From NCBI RefSeq assembly GCF_030418315.1, contig NZ_JAUHPV010000004.1, positions 186,001-250,000 of the forward strand: a stretch of DNA of 64,000 nt, in the 5' to 3' direction. The notes beneath the pieces are model-generated. The model did not search any database and was not told the origin of the DNA. It was given only the letters and a program-made list of their open reading frames with translations. Below are positions 38,342 through 47,409 of the stretch, one piece after another. Made by a program: the position numbers and the translations under genes. The first letter of the stretch is position 1, and each line of letters opens with the position of its first letter. This stretch comes from Demequina zhanjiangensis. GTDB taxonomy: Bacteria > Actinomycetota > Actinomycetes > Actinomycetales > Demequinaceae.

Positions 38342-39733
38342 GTGACCGAACCCGTCGACCGCGCCCCGACCGCTGACGACGCGCCTCAGACGGCCCCCGC
38401 GAAGGGTCGCAGGCTCGTCGACCTCGCCCCGCTGAAGGCCTCTCCTGCCTTCGCGCGCCTGTGGGCGGGCGGCACGATCGCCAACATCGGCGCGCAGATG
38501 TCGATCGTGGCGGTGGGCCTGCAGATCTACGACATCACCGAGTCGACCTTCATGGTCGGGCTCGTCGGTGGTGCGTCCCTGATCCCGATGATCATCGCGG
38601 GGCTCTGGGGAGGCATGCTCGCGGACGTCTTCGACCGGCGCCGCCTGCTGATCGTGTCGTCGCTCGTCTCGTGGGCGTCCACTCTGGGGCTCGTCGCGCT
38701 CGCCCTGTGGGACCTCGCCGAGATCAGGTCCGGCGGCCGCGCCGAGGCATGGCCCTTCCTCGTGGTCACCACCGTCAATGCCGTCGCGGCGACGATCTCG
38801 GGCGCGACTCGAAGCGCCCTCGTCGGGCGGATCCTGCCGCCCGAGCTGGTCTCCCGCGCGAGCGCCCTCAACGGCATCGCCATCGGTGTCGCGCTGACGG
38901 TCGGCCCCGCGCTCGCGGGCGTGCTCGTGGCGAGCGTCGGATTCGCGTGGACGTTCGCGGTGGACGCCGTGCTGTTCAGCTTCGGGTTCCTCGGCGTCTG
39001 GATGCTGCCCGCGCTACCGCGCCTGGGTGAGAAGGCGGAGGCGGGCTGGGGCATGCTCCTCGAAGGCCTGCGGTTCCTGAGGCACGCGCCGAACCTGCGC
39101 ATGAACTTCCTGGTCGACATCATCGCGATGACCTTCTTCCGCCCCTACGTCCTCTTCCCCGCGCTCGGTGCGACGCTCGTCGGCGGAGGAGCGCTGACCG
39201 TGGGCGCCCTCACGGCGGCCGGCGCGGTCGGGACGATGCTCGCGTCGCTCTTCTCCGGACCCGTCGCCCGCGTGCACAGGCATGGAGTCGCGATCCTGCG
39301 CGCGAACCTGACGTTCGGCGGCTTCGCTCTCGCGTTCGGCGCGATCACGCTGATCGCCTCCCGCGTGGAGCACGAGCCGGCCGAGGGGTGGGGCGGCATC
39401 CATGCCGGCACGCTCGTGGCGCTCTCGGTCGCGATGATGGGCATGGGCGCCTCGGACGAGGTGTCCGCGATCTTCCGTCAGACGATGATGATCCAGGCGG
39501 CGCCCGACCAGATGCGCGGCCGCATGCAGGGCGTCTTCGTCGTCGTCGTGACAGGCGGACCGCGACTGGGCGACATGTATGCGGGAGTGCTCGCGACTGC
39601 GGTCGCGCTGTGGTTCCCGCCACTGCTCGGAGGGTTCGTCATCGTCGCCGCCACGGCGGTGCTCGTGAGGCTCCGCTGGAAGCCGGGCGGGCTCAGATTC
39701 CTGGACTACGACGCGCGCGACCCGCGTCCCTGA
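38342..39733 (+). CDS. MFS transporter, EntS-like
   Basis: A 463-residue major-facilitator protein of the enterobactin-exporter (EntS/DHA3) type with about 12 helices after a hydrophilic N-terminus of 40 residues. It shows GLWGGMLADVFDRRRLL (motif A), VGRILPPELVSRASALNGI and QAAPDQMRGRMQGVFVVVV. Siderophore or small-molecule export is the known role of close relatives; no siderophore genes are nearby. The GTG start is set by the TACACT box 6 nt upstream. It converges with the lipoprotein gene, 27 nt away. Confidence 0.87.
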   Translation: MTEPVDRAPTADDAPQTAPAKGRRLVDLAPLKASPAFARLWAGGTIANIGAQMSIVAVGLQIYDITESTFMVGLVGGASLIPMIIAGLWGGMLADVFDRRRLLIVSSLVSWASTLGLVALALWDLAEIRSGGRAEAWPFLVVTTVNAVAATISGATRSALVGRILPPELVSRASALNGIAIGVALTVGPALAGVLVASVGFAWTFAVDAVLFSFGFLGVWMLPALPRLGEKAEAGWGMLLEGLRFLRHAPNLRMNFLVDIIAMTFFRPYVLFPALGATLVGGGALTVGALTAAGAVGTMLASLFSGPVARVHRHGVAILRANLTFGGFALAFGAITLIASRVEHEPAEGWGGIHAGTLVALSVAMMGMGASDEVSAIFRQTMMIQAAPDQMRGRMQGVFVVVVTGGPRLGDMYAGVLATAVALWFPPLLGGFVIVAATAVLVRLRWKPGGLRFLDYDARDPRP

Positions 39734-39760
39734 GCGAGACGACAGACGAGCGGAAGGGCG

Positions 39761-40321
39761 CTACAGCGCGGAGACGACGAGCGCGGCGACCGCCGCCGTG
39801 CTCTCGGTGAGGTCCGTCCATGCCTCCGTGTAGTGGAGCACGTAGACGGCGATGCCGTCAGCGGTGAGCGCGCCGACGATCGTGCCGTCTGGCGCTGCGT
39901 ACCCCGACTCGATCCCCTCCAGCTCGGCCTGGGACAGGTCCCCGTAGACGGTCACCGCGCGCGCGATCTCCTCGTCCTCGGAGCCGGAGAAGATCCTGAC
40001 CGCGACCTGCACGGACGCGTAGCTCTCGCCCGTGCCGTTCCACTCGCAGATCGACTCCTCCTCGTTGGACAGGTAGCCGTTGAACGCACCCTCGCCGAAG
40101 GAGACGCCGAGCGTCGACTCGAGTGCGGCGGCGTCGATCAGCTCGCACGGGTTCGGCAGGTCGGGCGAGACCTCGTCTGCGCCGCGCGTGGCCTCGGCCG
40201 CGGCATCCTCCACCGTGTACTCCGGCTCGGCGCTCGGATCCTCCGTCGACGAGCACGCCGTCAGCAGAAGCGCGGAGGTGCCGATCAGCGCGGCGGCGCC
40301 AAGGGTCAGGCGGGAGGGCAT
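39761..40321 (-). CDS. DUF3558-like lipoprotein
   Basis: A 186-residue exported lipoprotein: signal peptide with lipobox LTAC (Cys 22-23 region), an acidic linker, then a domain starting NPCELIDAAALESTLGV, with SICEWNG about 50 residues on. The pair of Cys and the CELID opening are typical of DUF3558 proteins of actinobacterial cell envelopes. Function is unknown. The ATG at 40321 follows AAGGA. The 166 nt upstream contain only a likely promoter (TATCCT near 40400 on the minus strand). Confidence 0.72.
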   Translation of the reverse strand: MPSRLTLGAAALIGTSALLLTACSSTEDPSAEPEYTVEDAAAEATRGADEVSPDLPNPCELIDAAALESTLGVSFGEGAFNGYLSNEEESICEWNGTGESYASVQVAVRIFSGSEDEEIARAVTVYGDLSQAELEGIESGYAAPDGTIVGALTADGIAVYVLHYTEAWTDLTESTAAVAALVVSAL

Positions 40322-40487
40322 CGGGTGATCCTTCGGAGGGCTGCCGCGTCGGCGCGGCCTGGATGGGACGGTATCCGGGTCGTTCGGCGGTGTCAGGATA
40401 GTCCGTTTTCGGCTGCTCCTGAACCTCTCTCCACGGGTGTCGCGTCGGCCCTGGAAAGTGGCATTCGATGCCTGTCACACGGCGCGC

Positions 40488-41897
40488 TCAGGGCCAGCGC
40501 GAGCCCGACGGGACGACCGGGACCTCGCCCATCCTCCACAGCGGCGACCTGACGAGCAGCAGCAGGCCGAGCGCGTTCCCGAGGCCCCCGATCCAGAAGG
40601 CGGGTGCGAGTCCCCAGTGCTCTGCGACGACTCCTGAGATCAGTGCGCCGAGAGGAGCGATCCCCCAGATCATCACGCGGATGGAGGCCGTCATCCTCCC
40701 GATCATGCGGGGCGGGCACTGCTTCTGTCGCATGGTCACCTGCACCACGTTGAAGGAGACGATCGCGAACAGGCCTCCGATCATGCTCACTGCGAGGACG
40801 CCGAGGGCGACCGGCCGCGGCACGAGGAAGGTGACCACGGGCAGCATGAAGGCGACGGCGTTCACGGCGTACGTGACGGCGATCGAGTGTCCGTCGCCGA
40901 ACGTGCGGGCGAACCATGGGGCGGCGAGCGCGCCGAGGATGCCTCCGATCGAGCCTGCCGTGAGGAGCAGGCCCCACCCGAGGGGTCCCACCTCGAGGTA
41001 GCGCAGGACGAGCACGGGGAACATCGTGAAGGCGATGCTGGAGAAGAAGTTCGACACCGTGGTGGACACGACCACGGGGCGGATGAACGGGTGCTGGAAG
41101 ACGAACCTGAGGCCGTCGGCGATCTCCTTGCGCATCGTGGTGTCGTGCTCGCGGGGCGGTGGCTCATCGGCGGGGATCCGCCAGATGGCGAGGGCCGAGA
41201 CGAGATATCCGACGGTCGCGAAGATCGGCAGGAGCGGTGCCGAGATGACTCGGGCCAGCACGCCGCCGAGGCCCGGCCCTGCGGCGCGCGCCACCTCGTT
41301 GGTCATCTGAAGGCGGGAGTTCGCCTCGCTCAGCTGCTTCTCGGGCACGAGCGACGGCACGATCGACATGTAGGCCATGTCGAAGAAGACCTGCGCGGCG
41401 GACATGGTGAGCGCGATGACCATGAGCCAGTGGACCTCGAGCAGGCCCATCAGCCACAGGGTCGGGATGGCCGCCATGGTCAGGGCGCGCACGACGTTCG
41501 CGACGGCCATCACCTTGCGGCGGGAGACGCGATCCACCCAGGCCCCGACGGGCAGGCTGAGGATCAGGAAGGCGATGCCCTCCGCCATGCCCAGGATGCC
41601 GATCTCGAGCTCGGTCGCGGCCAGGTAGGTGATCGCGATGATCGGCCACGCGACCTGCGCGATCTCGACGGCGACGTTCCCGACCGTCTCGCCGGTGAGC
41701 AGGGCCATGTACGGGCCGTTGCGCCACAGCGAAGGCGGTTCCTCCGCGTCGTCCTCGTGCGCGGCCGACGGGGCCGCTCCGACCTCGGTCATGACGGGCT
41801 CGGCGCCGATCGGCGTCGGCGAGACGGTCTCGGTCGCGTCGACCTCGTCGAGCGGTGCGTGCTCTGGGGGCGTCTCGGGTCGCTCGTCGGCTGTCAC
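40488..41897 (-). CDS. MFS transporter coupled to AraC regulator
   Basis: A 469-residue major-facilitator exporter with an acidic N-terminal extension of about 55 residues before WRNGPYMALLTGE. Motif A is VGAWVDRVSRRKVM, and the shared segment MRQKQCPPRMIGRMTASIRV lies in the second half. GTG 41897 overlaps the AraC stop (GTGA) and has GAGAGGA upstream. Cotranscription with AraC suggests that the regulator controls this pump in response to its substrate. Confidence 0.87.
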   Translation of the reverse strand: MTADERPETPPEHAPLDEVDATETVSPTPIGAEPVMTEVGAAPSAAHEDDAEEPPSLWRNGPYMALLTGETVGNVAVEIAQVAWPIIAITYLAATELEIGILGMAEGIAFLILSLPVGAWVDRVSRRKVMAVANVVRALTMAAIPTLWLMGLLEVHWLMVIALTMSAAQVFFDMAYMSIVPSLVPEKQLSEANSRLQMTNEVARAAGPGLGGVLARVISAPLLPIFATVGYLVSALAIWRIPADEPPPREHDTTMRKEIADGLRFVFQHPFIRPVVVSTTVSNFFSSIAFTMFPVLVLRYLEVGPLGWGLLLTAGSIGGILGALAAPWFARTFGDGHSIAVTYAVNAVAFMLPVVTFLVPRPVALGVLAVSMIGGLFAIVSFNVVQVTMRQKQCPPRMIGRMTASIRVMIWGIAPLGALISGVVAEHWGLAPAFWIGGLGNALGLLLLVRSPLWRMGEVPVVPSGSRWP

Positions 41898-42853
41898 GAC
41901 GGGATCCTCTCGTGGTGGGCGGCGCGTCGCGCGGCAGCAGGGGTGGTGGCGTGGGCGCGCATGAAGGCACGGCCGAAACCCGCCTCGGACGCGTAGCCGC
42001 ACCGGGCGGCGATGGCTGCGACGGTGTCGTCGCTGGTCTGGAGCATGTGCAGGGCGAGGGCCATGCGCCGGTCGGTCACCATGCGCAGGGGAGTGGTGCC
42101 GGTGACCTCGGTGAATCTGGCGGCGAAGGCGGACCGTGACATGCCGGCGGAGTGCGCCATGTCGGCCACCGTCCAGTCGTCGGCGGGACGGGCGTGGATG
42201 CGGGCGACGACGGCGCCGATCCGCTCGTCGGTCCAGGCGGCGGGAGCGCCTCCGTCGTAGTCGGCCTGCTCGAGCCAGGTGCGGGTCATGAAGAGCACGA
42301 GCAGGTCGGCAAGCCTGGTCATGACCTCGTCGGCGGCGGTGCGTCGGTCGACCGCTTCGCGCCGGAGCATGCGGACGGTGGCGGGCACCCAGAGGGCGCT
42401 GAGGTCGTCCTTGGGGAACACCTTGATGACGGGTGGGAGCTGGCGGAGTATCCGGAGTGCGGGGCCCGGCTCGAGTTCGAGCGTTCCCATCAGGACGCGG
42501 CAGCGGGGTCCGTCTCCCCGCGACGTGATGGTGGCGAAGGTCTCGGTGACGGGGTGCCGGAGCGGTTCGCTCGTGCTCGGCGGGACGTCCAGGGATGACG
42601 CGACGTCGTGCGTCATGCCGCCGGGCACGAGGGCGAGCTCGCCCGGGCCGAGCGTCTCCGACTTGCCCTCGTGGGGTGCGACGGTGCACTCGCCGTCGGT
42701 GACGACGTAGAGGCGGAAGGCGTCTGCGGAGGGACCGCGGGTGTAGCGCCACGGTGCCTCGAGCGCGCCGTCGAGAAAGTGCGAGGACCTCAGACGCAGG
42801 GTCCGCAAAGGGGCGCGCAGGGCGGGGCGGTCTCCCTCGGGTGAGCTGGACAT
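41894..42853 (-). CDS. AraC-family transcriptional regulator
   Basis: A 319-residue activator. The N-terminal half is a cupin-type sensor (FRLYVVTDGECTVAP, LGPGELALVPGGMTHDV), and the C-terminal 100 residues are the double helix-turn-helix (DWTVADMAHSAGMSRSAFAARF and TVAAIAARCGYASEAGFGRAF). It is the first gene of a two-gene operon with the MFS exporter. A perfect 12-bp inverted repeat lies 25 nt upstream of its start. Confidence 0.9.
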   Translation of the reverse strand: MSSSPEGDRPALRAPLRTLRLRSSHFLDGALEAPWRYTRGPSADAFRLYVVTDGECTVAPHEGKSETLGPGELALVPGGMTHDVASSLDVPPSTSEPLRHPVTETFATITSRGDGPRCRVLMGTLELEPGPALRILRQLPPVIKVFPKDDLSALWVPATVRMLRREAVDRRTAADEVMTRLADLLVLFMTRTWLEQADYDGGAPAAWTDERIGAVVARIHARPADDWTVADMAHSAGMSRSAFAARFTEVTGTTPLRMVTDRRMALALHMLQTSDDTVAAIAARCGYASEAGFGRAFMRAHATTPAAARRAAHHERIPS

Positions 42854-42877
42854 GCTCCGATGGTGGCCGAATACTGT

Positions 42878-42907
42878 GCTGATCGTCCACCGTGATGGAC
42901 GATCAGC
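42878..42907. promoter_or_regulatory. Perfect 12-bp inverted repeat upstream of the AraC gene
   Basis: GCTGATCGTCCA, six bases, TGGACGATCAGC. It is 36 bases past the stop of the next upstream MFS gene and 25 bases before the AraC start. It could be the terminator of the former or the operator of the latter; no T tract follows. Confidence 0.6.
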
Positions 42908-42943
42908 AGGGATTACCGGAGCGTCGGGCAGGGCGCCGGTCGG

Positions 42944-44326
42944 CTATCGCGGCACCTGACCGTCCACGTCGACGCTCGTCGCCTCGAGGCTCTGCTCGCC
43001 AGGCTTGACCTCCTTGATGCGGGAGGACTCCACGCGCTCGCGCGCCCAGGTGGACGGGTGGTCCTGGCGCGCGAGCCATTCGTCGGCCGAGCGGACGCGG
43101 CGCACAGGGGAGAGCGCCACGATCAGCCAGCCCAGGATCGACCCCACCAGCGCGATGAGGAACGCAGGGCCCAGCCCCAGGCGGCTGCCGAGCTCGCCGC
43201 CGAGCAGCGACCCGATCGGCATGACGCCCCACATGGCGAAGCGCATCGTGGCGGTCATGCGTCCGAGCATCCGCGGGGGGCACAGCTGCTGACGCATCGT
43301 CACGTGCGCGATGTTGAAGACCGTGATGCCGCCGAAGCCGAGGAGCATCGACGCGAGGAGCGTGAGGTAGCCGGCGGTGGGCGGCAGGATCAGCGCGAGC
43401 GGATAGGCGGCGGTGGTGAGGGCGGCGACCCCGAAGCCCCAGACGATGACCTTGCCGGAGCCGAAGCGGCTCTGGAGCCACGGCGCGAGCCTTGCTCCGC
43501 CGAGGGAAGCGAGCGCCGCGAGCGTGAAGAGCATGCCGTACGCGGTCTCCGAGACGCCCATCTCGCGCAGGATCAGGATCGCCATGAGTGCGCGTGCGAG
43601 GTTGTCGAACAGGCCGACCGCGGCGGCGGAGAGCGTGGTGCGGGACAGCAGCGGGTGGCGGAAGACGAAGGACGTGCCCTCGCGGACCTCGCTCCAGAGC
43701 CCACCCGCGGACTTCTCGCCGCGCTGCTCCTCCGCCTTGATCCGTGAGACGGCGAACGCGCTGGCCAGGTAGCCGATGGCGCCGGCGCCGAGCAGGTTCG
43801 GCGCCTCGAGGATGCGGGTGAGCAGGCCGGCGGCGCCAGGTCCGGCGACGCGGGCGACGATGCCGACGGTCTCCAGGTTCGCGTTCGCCTGTCCCAGATG
43901 CTCCTTGCGCACCAGGGACGGCACGACGGAGAGGTAGGCCACGTCGAAGAACACGGTGGCGAATCCGAGCGCGAAGGCGATCCCGATCAGCCAGGCGATG
44001 GTCAGGTGCCCGGTCATGTAGAGCGCGGGGATCATCGCCATGAGGGCTGCGCGGACCAGGTTGGCGGTCATCATGACGGGGCGCTTGCGCATGCGGTCCA
44101 CCCACGCACCCGCGGGAAGGCCGATCAGGAGGAACGCTGAGGTCGCGGCGGCAAGGACCAGGCCCGACTCACGCTCGTCGGCGCCAAGGTAGTTGACGGC
44201 GGTGATGGGGAGCGCGAGCGTCGCGATCTGGACGCCCGCATGCGAGATGGCCTCACCGGTGAGCAGTGTGGTGAAGCTGCGGTTGCGCCACAGCGAGGGG
44301 GTCTCGTTCTCGGCCTTCGTCGTCAC
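42944..44326 (-). CDS. MFS transporter
   Basis: A 460-residue major-facilitator exporter, paralogous to the 40488-41897 product: WRNRSFTTLLTGEAIS at the N-terminus, motif A AGAWVDRMRKRPVM, and MRQQLCPPRMLGRMTATMRF in the second half. It has a hydrophilic tail of about 45 residues after the last helix. GTG 44326 is chosen because CAGAAT lies 6 nt upstream (44333-44338), a leaderless start; the frame extends 13 codons further without support. Confidence 0.87.
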   Translation of the reverse strand: MTTKAENETPSLWRNRSFTTLLTGEAISHAGVQIATLALPITAVNYLGADERESGLVLAAATSAFLLIGLPAGAWVDRMRKRPVMMTANLVRAALMAMIPALYMTGHLTIAWLIGIAFALGFATVFFDVAYLSVVPSLVRKEHLGQANANLETVGIVARVAGPGAAGLLTRILEAPNLLGAGAIGYLASAFAVSRIKAEEQRGEKSAGGLWSEVREGTSFVFRHPLLSRTTLSAAAVGLFDNLARALMAILILREMGVSETAYGMLFTLAALASLGGARLAPWLQSRFGSGKVIVWGFGVAALTTAAYPLALILPPTAGYLTLLASMLLGFGGITVFNIAHVTMRQQLCPPRMLGRMTATMRFAMWGVMPIGSLLGGELGSRLGLGPAFLIALVGSILGWLIVALSPVRRVRSADEWLARQDHPSTWARERVESSRIKEVKPGEQSLEATSVDVDGQVPR

Positions 44327-44476
44327 GCGAAGATTCTGCCACCGAACTCGAGTATCGCTGACCAAGGTCAGAGGAATCCCAAGTGCGCGTGCACGAGGCT
44401 CCGCACAGCGGCGTCGGGCATGGCTCCTGCGGCGCCCTGAACCATGTCCGCAATAAGCCGTTCACACTCTTTCCGT

Positions 44477-44482
44477 TACGGT
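44477..44482 (+). promoter_or_regulatory. Leaderless -10 box TACGGT of the reductase gene
   Basis: TACGGT lies 7 nt before ATG 44490 but only 1 nt before ATG 44484, which decides for the second ATG. Confidence 0.55.
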
Positions 44483-44489
44483 AATGAAC

Positions 44490-45065
44490 ATGTCGACCAC
44501 CCCGGGCCGCGTTCGCGGCTACCTCGCGACCTCGGCCGACGGCTTCATCGCAGGCCCTGACGATGAGATCGGGTGGCTCCAGGAGCCACGCAACTCCGGC
44601 GTGCCGATGGCGGTGGGCCCCTGGGCGGAGGTCGTGCCGGACGGGACGACGTACGAGGACTTCGCCGCCAACGTCGGTTGCCTCCTCATGGGGCGCAAGA
44701 CGTTCGACGTCGCGTGCGGGTTCGGCACCTGGCCCTACGGCGAGATTCCCGTGCTGGTCGCGACCACGCGTGACCTGTCGCAGTCCGAGGGCTCGGTCAC
44801 GGCGGTCTCAGGGGACATCGAGGACCTGATCGATGCCGCGCAGGATGTGGCCGGCGGCAAGGACATCTATGTGGACGGCGGTTCGCTGATCCGCCAGGCG
44901 CTCGTCGCGGACCTGCTGGACGAGCTCATCATCACCGTGATCCCCACGGTGCTGGGCGACGGGCTGCGCCTGTTCGAGGCGCCGATGCCGCGCATCGACC
45001 TGGCCGTCGCAGACGTGCGCAAGTACGGTCCCGGCTACGTGCAGACCACCTACCGCGTGGAGTGA
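44490..45065 (+). CDS. Dihydrofolate reductase/RibD-fold family reductase
   Basis: A 191-residue NAD(P)H-dependent reductase-fold protein. It shows the N-terminal strand RVRGYLATSADGFIAGPDDEIGW, the mid-region LLMGRKTFD, and the C-terminal DIYVDGGSLIRQ with IPTVLGDGLRLF, which identify the RibD C-terminal/YyaP-like family. The true substrate is not deducible; these are often misnamed DHFR. It converges with trmL, 19 nt away. Confidence 0.82.
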   Translation: MSTTPGRVRGYLATSADGFIAGPDDEIGWLQEPRNSGVPMAVGPWAEVVPDGTTYEDFAANVGCLLMGRKTFDVACGFGTWPYGEIPVLVATTRDLSQSEGSVTAVSGDIEDLIDAAQDVAGGKDIYVDGGSLIRQALVADLLDELIITVIPTVLGDGLRLFEAPMPRIDLAVADVRKYGPGYVQTTYRVE

Positions 45066-45084
45066 GGCGGCGCGTCGCGCGCTG

Positions 45085-45558
45085 TCAGACGTGGCCGTCG
45101 AAGTCGGCCTGCCGCGCGGCCTCGTAGGCGGCGATGGCCGCGGAGTTCGACAGGTTGAGCGAGCGTCGGCCAGGCAGCATGGGGATGCGCAGCCATGAGG
45201 TGATGCGCGGGTGGTCGAGCACCCAGTCGGGAAGACCGGTGGGCTCGGGCCCGAACAGCAGCAGGTCGGTGGGCTCGTAGGTGACGTCGGTGAAGCGTGT
45301 CTCGCCGCGACCGGTGAACGCGAAGACGCGAGAGTCGGGGAACTCGTCCAGCAGCGCGTCGAGGCTCGGGTGGATCGTCATCGATGCGAGGTCGTGATAG
45401 TCGAGGCCCGCACGCTTGAGCTTCGGCTCGGACAGGTCGAATCCCAGCGGCTCCACGAGGCGCAGCGTGCAGCCGGTCACTGCGGACAGGCGGATCGCGT
45501 TGCCGGTGTTGTTGGGGATCCGCGGTTCGAAGAAGACGATCGAGGGCAGCGCGGTCAT
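45085..45558 (-). CDS. trmL: tRNA (cytidine/uridine 34-2'-O)-methyltransferase
   Basis: A 157-residue SPOUT methyltransferase, exactly the length of E. coli TrmL. It methylates the wobble ribose of tRNA-Leu isoacceptors using S-adenosylmethionine. Family motifs are EPRIPNNTGNAIRLSAVTG at the N-terminus, LLFGPEPTGLP for the trefoil knot and IPMLPGRRSLNLSNSAAIAAYEA near the C-terminus. The frame is open far upstream through the ClC gene, but ATG 45558 fits the family start. A GAGACT box 7 nt before it may be a leaderless promoter. Confidence 0.9.
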   Translation of the reverse strand: MTALPSIVFFEPRIPNNTGNAIRLSAVTGCTLRLVEPLGFDLSEPKLKRAGLDYHDLASMTIHPSLDALLDEFPDSRVFAFTGRGETRFTDVTYEPTDLLLFGPEPTGLPDWVLDHPRITSWLRIPMLPGRRSLNLSNSAAIAAYEAARQADFDGHV

Positions 45559-45587
45559 GGGTGCCAGTCTCCCATGGTTGATGCGCG

Positions 45588-47342
45588 TCACACGGCGGAG
45601 GACATCCTCCTGAGCACCGCCTCGGTGCGCAGCCAGCCCACGAGGTTGCCGTCGTCGTCGAGCACGGGGAGTCCGTCGTTCGACTCGCCTTCGAGCATGC
45701 GGTCGAGCACATCGGCGACCGGGGCGTCGGGGGAGACGTAGTCGCGCCACTCGATGAGCTGCGAGACGGTGACCTCCGACGCGTCCTCGTCCTGGGTGAT
45801 CGCTCCTGCGGCCGACGAGAGGGTCACGACTCCGACGTACTCGCCGTGCTCGGTGATGACGGGCAGTGACTTGCGGCCCGAGGTGAGGAGGAACTCGACT
45901 GCGTCCGCGGCGGGCAGCGTGGTGCTGACGGTGCGGGGCGCCTTGCGCATCAGCGTGTCCACCGACACTCCCGTGAGGGCGGCGGTGCCGGGACGCACGG
46001 TGAGGTCCACGCCGCGGCGACGCAGCTTGGCCGTGTAGATCGACTCCTTGGACAGGTGCGAGGACAGCATCGTCGAGACCACGACGGCCAGCAGCAGCGG
46101 CAGGATGATCGTGTACTCGCCGGTGAGCTCGAACAGGATGATGACGGCCGTGATCGGCGCACGCGAGGCGCCCGCGAAGACGGCGGCCATGCCCACGAGC
46201 GCGTAGGCGCCGGGGGTGATCCCCGCGTCGGGAAGCATCCAGGCGAGGGCCTGCCCGAAGGCGGCGCCGAGCATCGCTCCCAGGAACAGGGAGGGGGCGA
46301 ACACCCCGCCCGAGCCTCCGATCGCGATGGTCAGCGACGTCGCGACGACCTTGGCGAGCAGGAGCACCACCAGGAAGCCGATGACGTACTCGCCCATGAC
46401 GGCGTTCTCGAGCACCGGATAGCCGACGCCGTACATCTGCGGGATGACGAGCAGCAGCAGGCCGAGCAGGAGGCCGCCGACTCCCGGGCGCAGCCACTCG
46501 GGGCCCTTCCAGATCTTGTCCGCGACATCTTCGAACCAGTACAGCGCCTTGGTGAACCCGATCGCGACGAGCGCGGCGAGCAGGCCCAGCACGGCGTAGA
46601 GCCCGTACTCCCCGACGTGCGAGACGTGGAACTCCGGGAGGGTGAGGAACGCCTCGTCTCCCAGGATCGACCGGGCGATGACGGAGGCTGTGACGGACGA
46701 CAGGACGACGGCGGCGAAGGTGCGCGCGGCGAAGCTCACCAGCAGCAGCTCCATCGCGAAGAACACTCCGGCGATCGGCGCGTTGAAGGTAGCGGCGATG
46801 CCGCCCGCGGCACCGCAGGCGACGAGCAGGCGCACCTGGGACTCGTTGAGCTTCACGGCGCGGGCGAGCGCGGAGCCCAGCGCGGAGCCGATCTGCACGA
46901 TCGGGCCTTCGCGGCCGACCGAGCCTCCGGAGCCGATCGTGATGGCGGAGGCGAGCGCCTTGACGAAGGCGACCTTCACCGGGATGCGGCCGCCTCGCTT
47001 GGAGATGGCGTACATGACCTCGGGCACGCCGTGCCCGCGTGCCTCGCGTGCCCAGCGATGGATGATCGGACCGTAGATGAGTCCGCCGACGGCGGGCGCC
47101 AGCACCACGAAGAAACCCCCGAGCCAAGGGACCCAGGGGTGAGGTGCGTGATCGGTCACGGCGGAGTAGTCGGCGTGACCGGAGAAGAAGAGCGTCGCGG
47201 TCTCGATCAGCCAACGGAAGGCGATCGCGCCGAATCCGGCCGCGGCGCCGATGACCAGCGCGAGCGCGATGAGCGCGGAGTTCTCGGAGCGGCGCAGCCA
47301 CGTCAGCGCGCGGCGGTGGAGCGGTGCTGGAGCGGGGGGCAC
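45588..47342 (-). CDS. ClC-family chloride channel/antiporter with CBS domains
   Basis: A 584-residue membrane protein. The selectivity-filter segments are GSGGSVGREGPIVQIG (with the gating Glu in GREGP) and GGVFAPSLFLGAMLG. About 18 helices fill residues 20-440, followed by a CBS pair (VDTLMRKAPRTVS and the final domain ending LVGWLRTEAVLRRM). The gating Glu is retained; whether it is a channel or exchanger depends on a further internal Glu that I cannot assign. GTG 47342 follows GAGGA. It diverges from the MarR gene across a 67-nt gap. Confidence 0.88.
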   Translation of the reverse strand: MPPAPAPLHRRALTWLRRSENSALIALALVIGAAAGFGAIAFRWLIETATLFFSGHADYSAVTDHAPHPWVPWLGGFFVVLAPAVGGLIYGPIIHRWAREARGHGVPEVMYAISKRGGRIPVKVAFVKALASAITIGSGGSVGREGPIVQIGSALGSALARAVKLNESQVRLLVACGAAGGIAATFNAPIAGVFFAMELLLVSFAARTFAAVVLSSVTASVIARSILGDEAFLTLPEFHVSHVGEYGLYAVLGLLAALVAIGFTKALYWFEDVADKIWKGPEWLRPGVGGLLLGLLLLVIPQMYGVGYPVLENAVMGEYVIGFLVVLLLAKVVATSLTIAIGGSGGVFAPSLFLGAMLGAAFGQALAWMLPDAGITPGAYALVGMAAVFAGASRAPITAVIILFELTGEYTIILPLLLAVVVSTMLSSHLSKESIYTAKLRRRGVDLTVRPGTAALTGVSVDTLMRKAPRTVSTTLPAADAVEFLLTSGRKSLPVITEHGEYVGVVTLSSAAGAITQDEDASEVTVSQLIEWRDYVSPDAPVADVLDRMLEGESNDGLPVLDDDGNLVGWLRTEAVLRRMSSAV

Positions 47343-47367
47343 GGGTCAGTCCTCACGTGTATTCATG

Positions 47368-47403
47368 CAACTGTTGTACGGTAGCACGCATATCCATTAC
47401 GGT
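47368..47403 (+). promoter_or_regulatory. marR promoter with overlapping inverted repeat
   Basis: TTGTAC (47374-47379), 18 nt, TACGGT (47398-47403), then 6 nt to ATG 47410 (leaderless). CAAC-T-GTTG (47368-47376) overlaps the -35 and is a candidate MarR operator. TACGGT is also repeated at 47377-47382. The gap is shared with the divergent ClC gene. Confidence 0.55.
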
Positions 47404-47409
47404 GAACGC

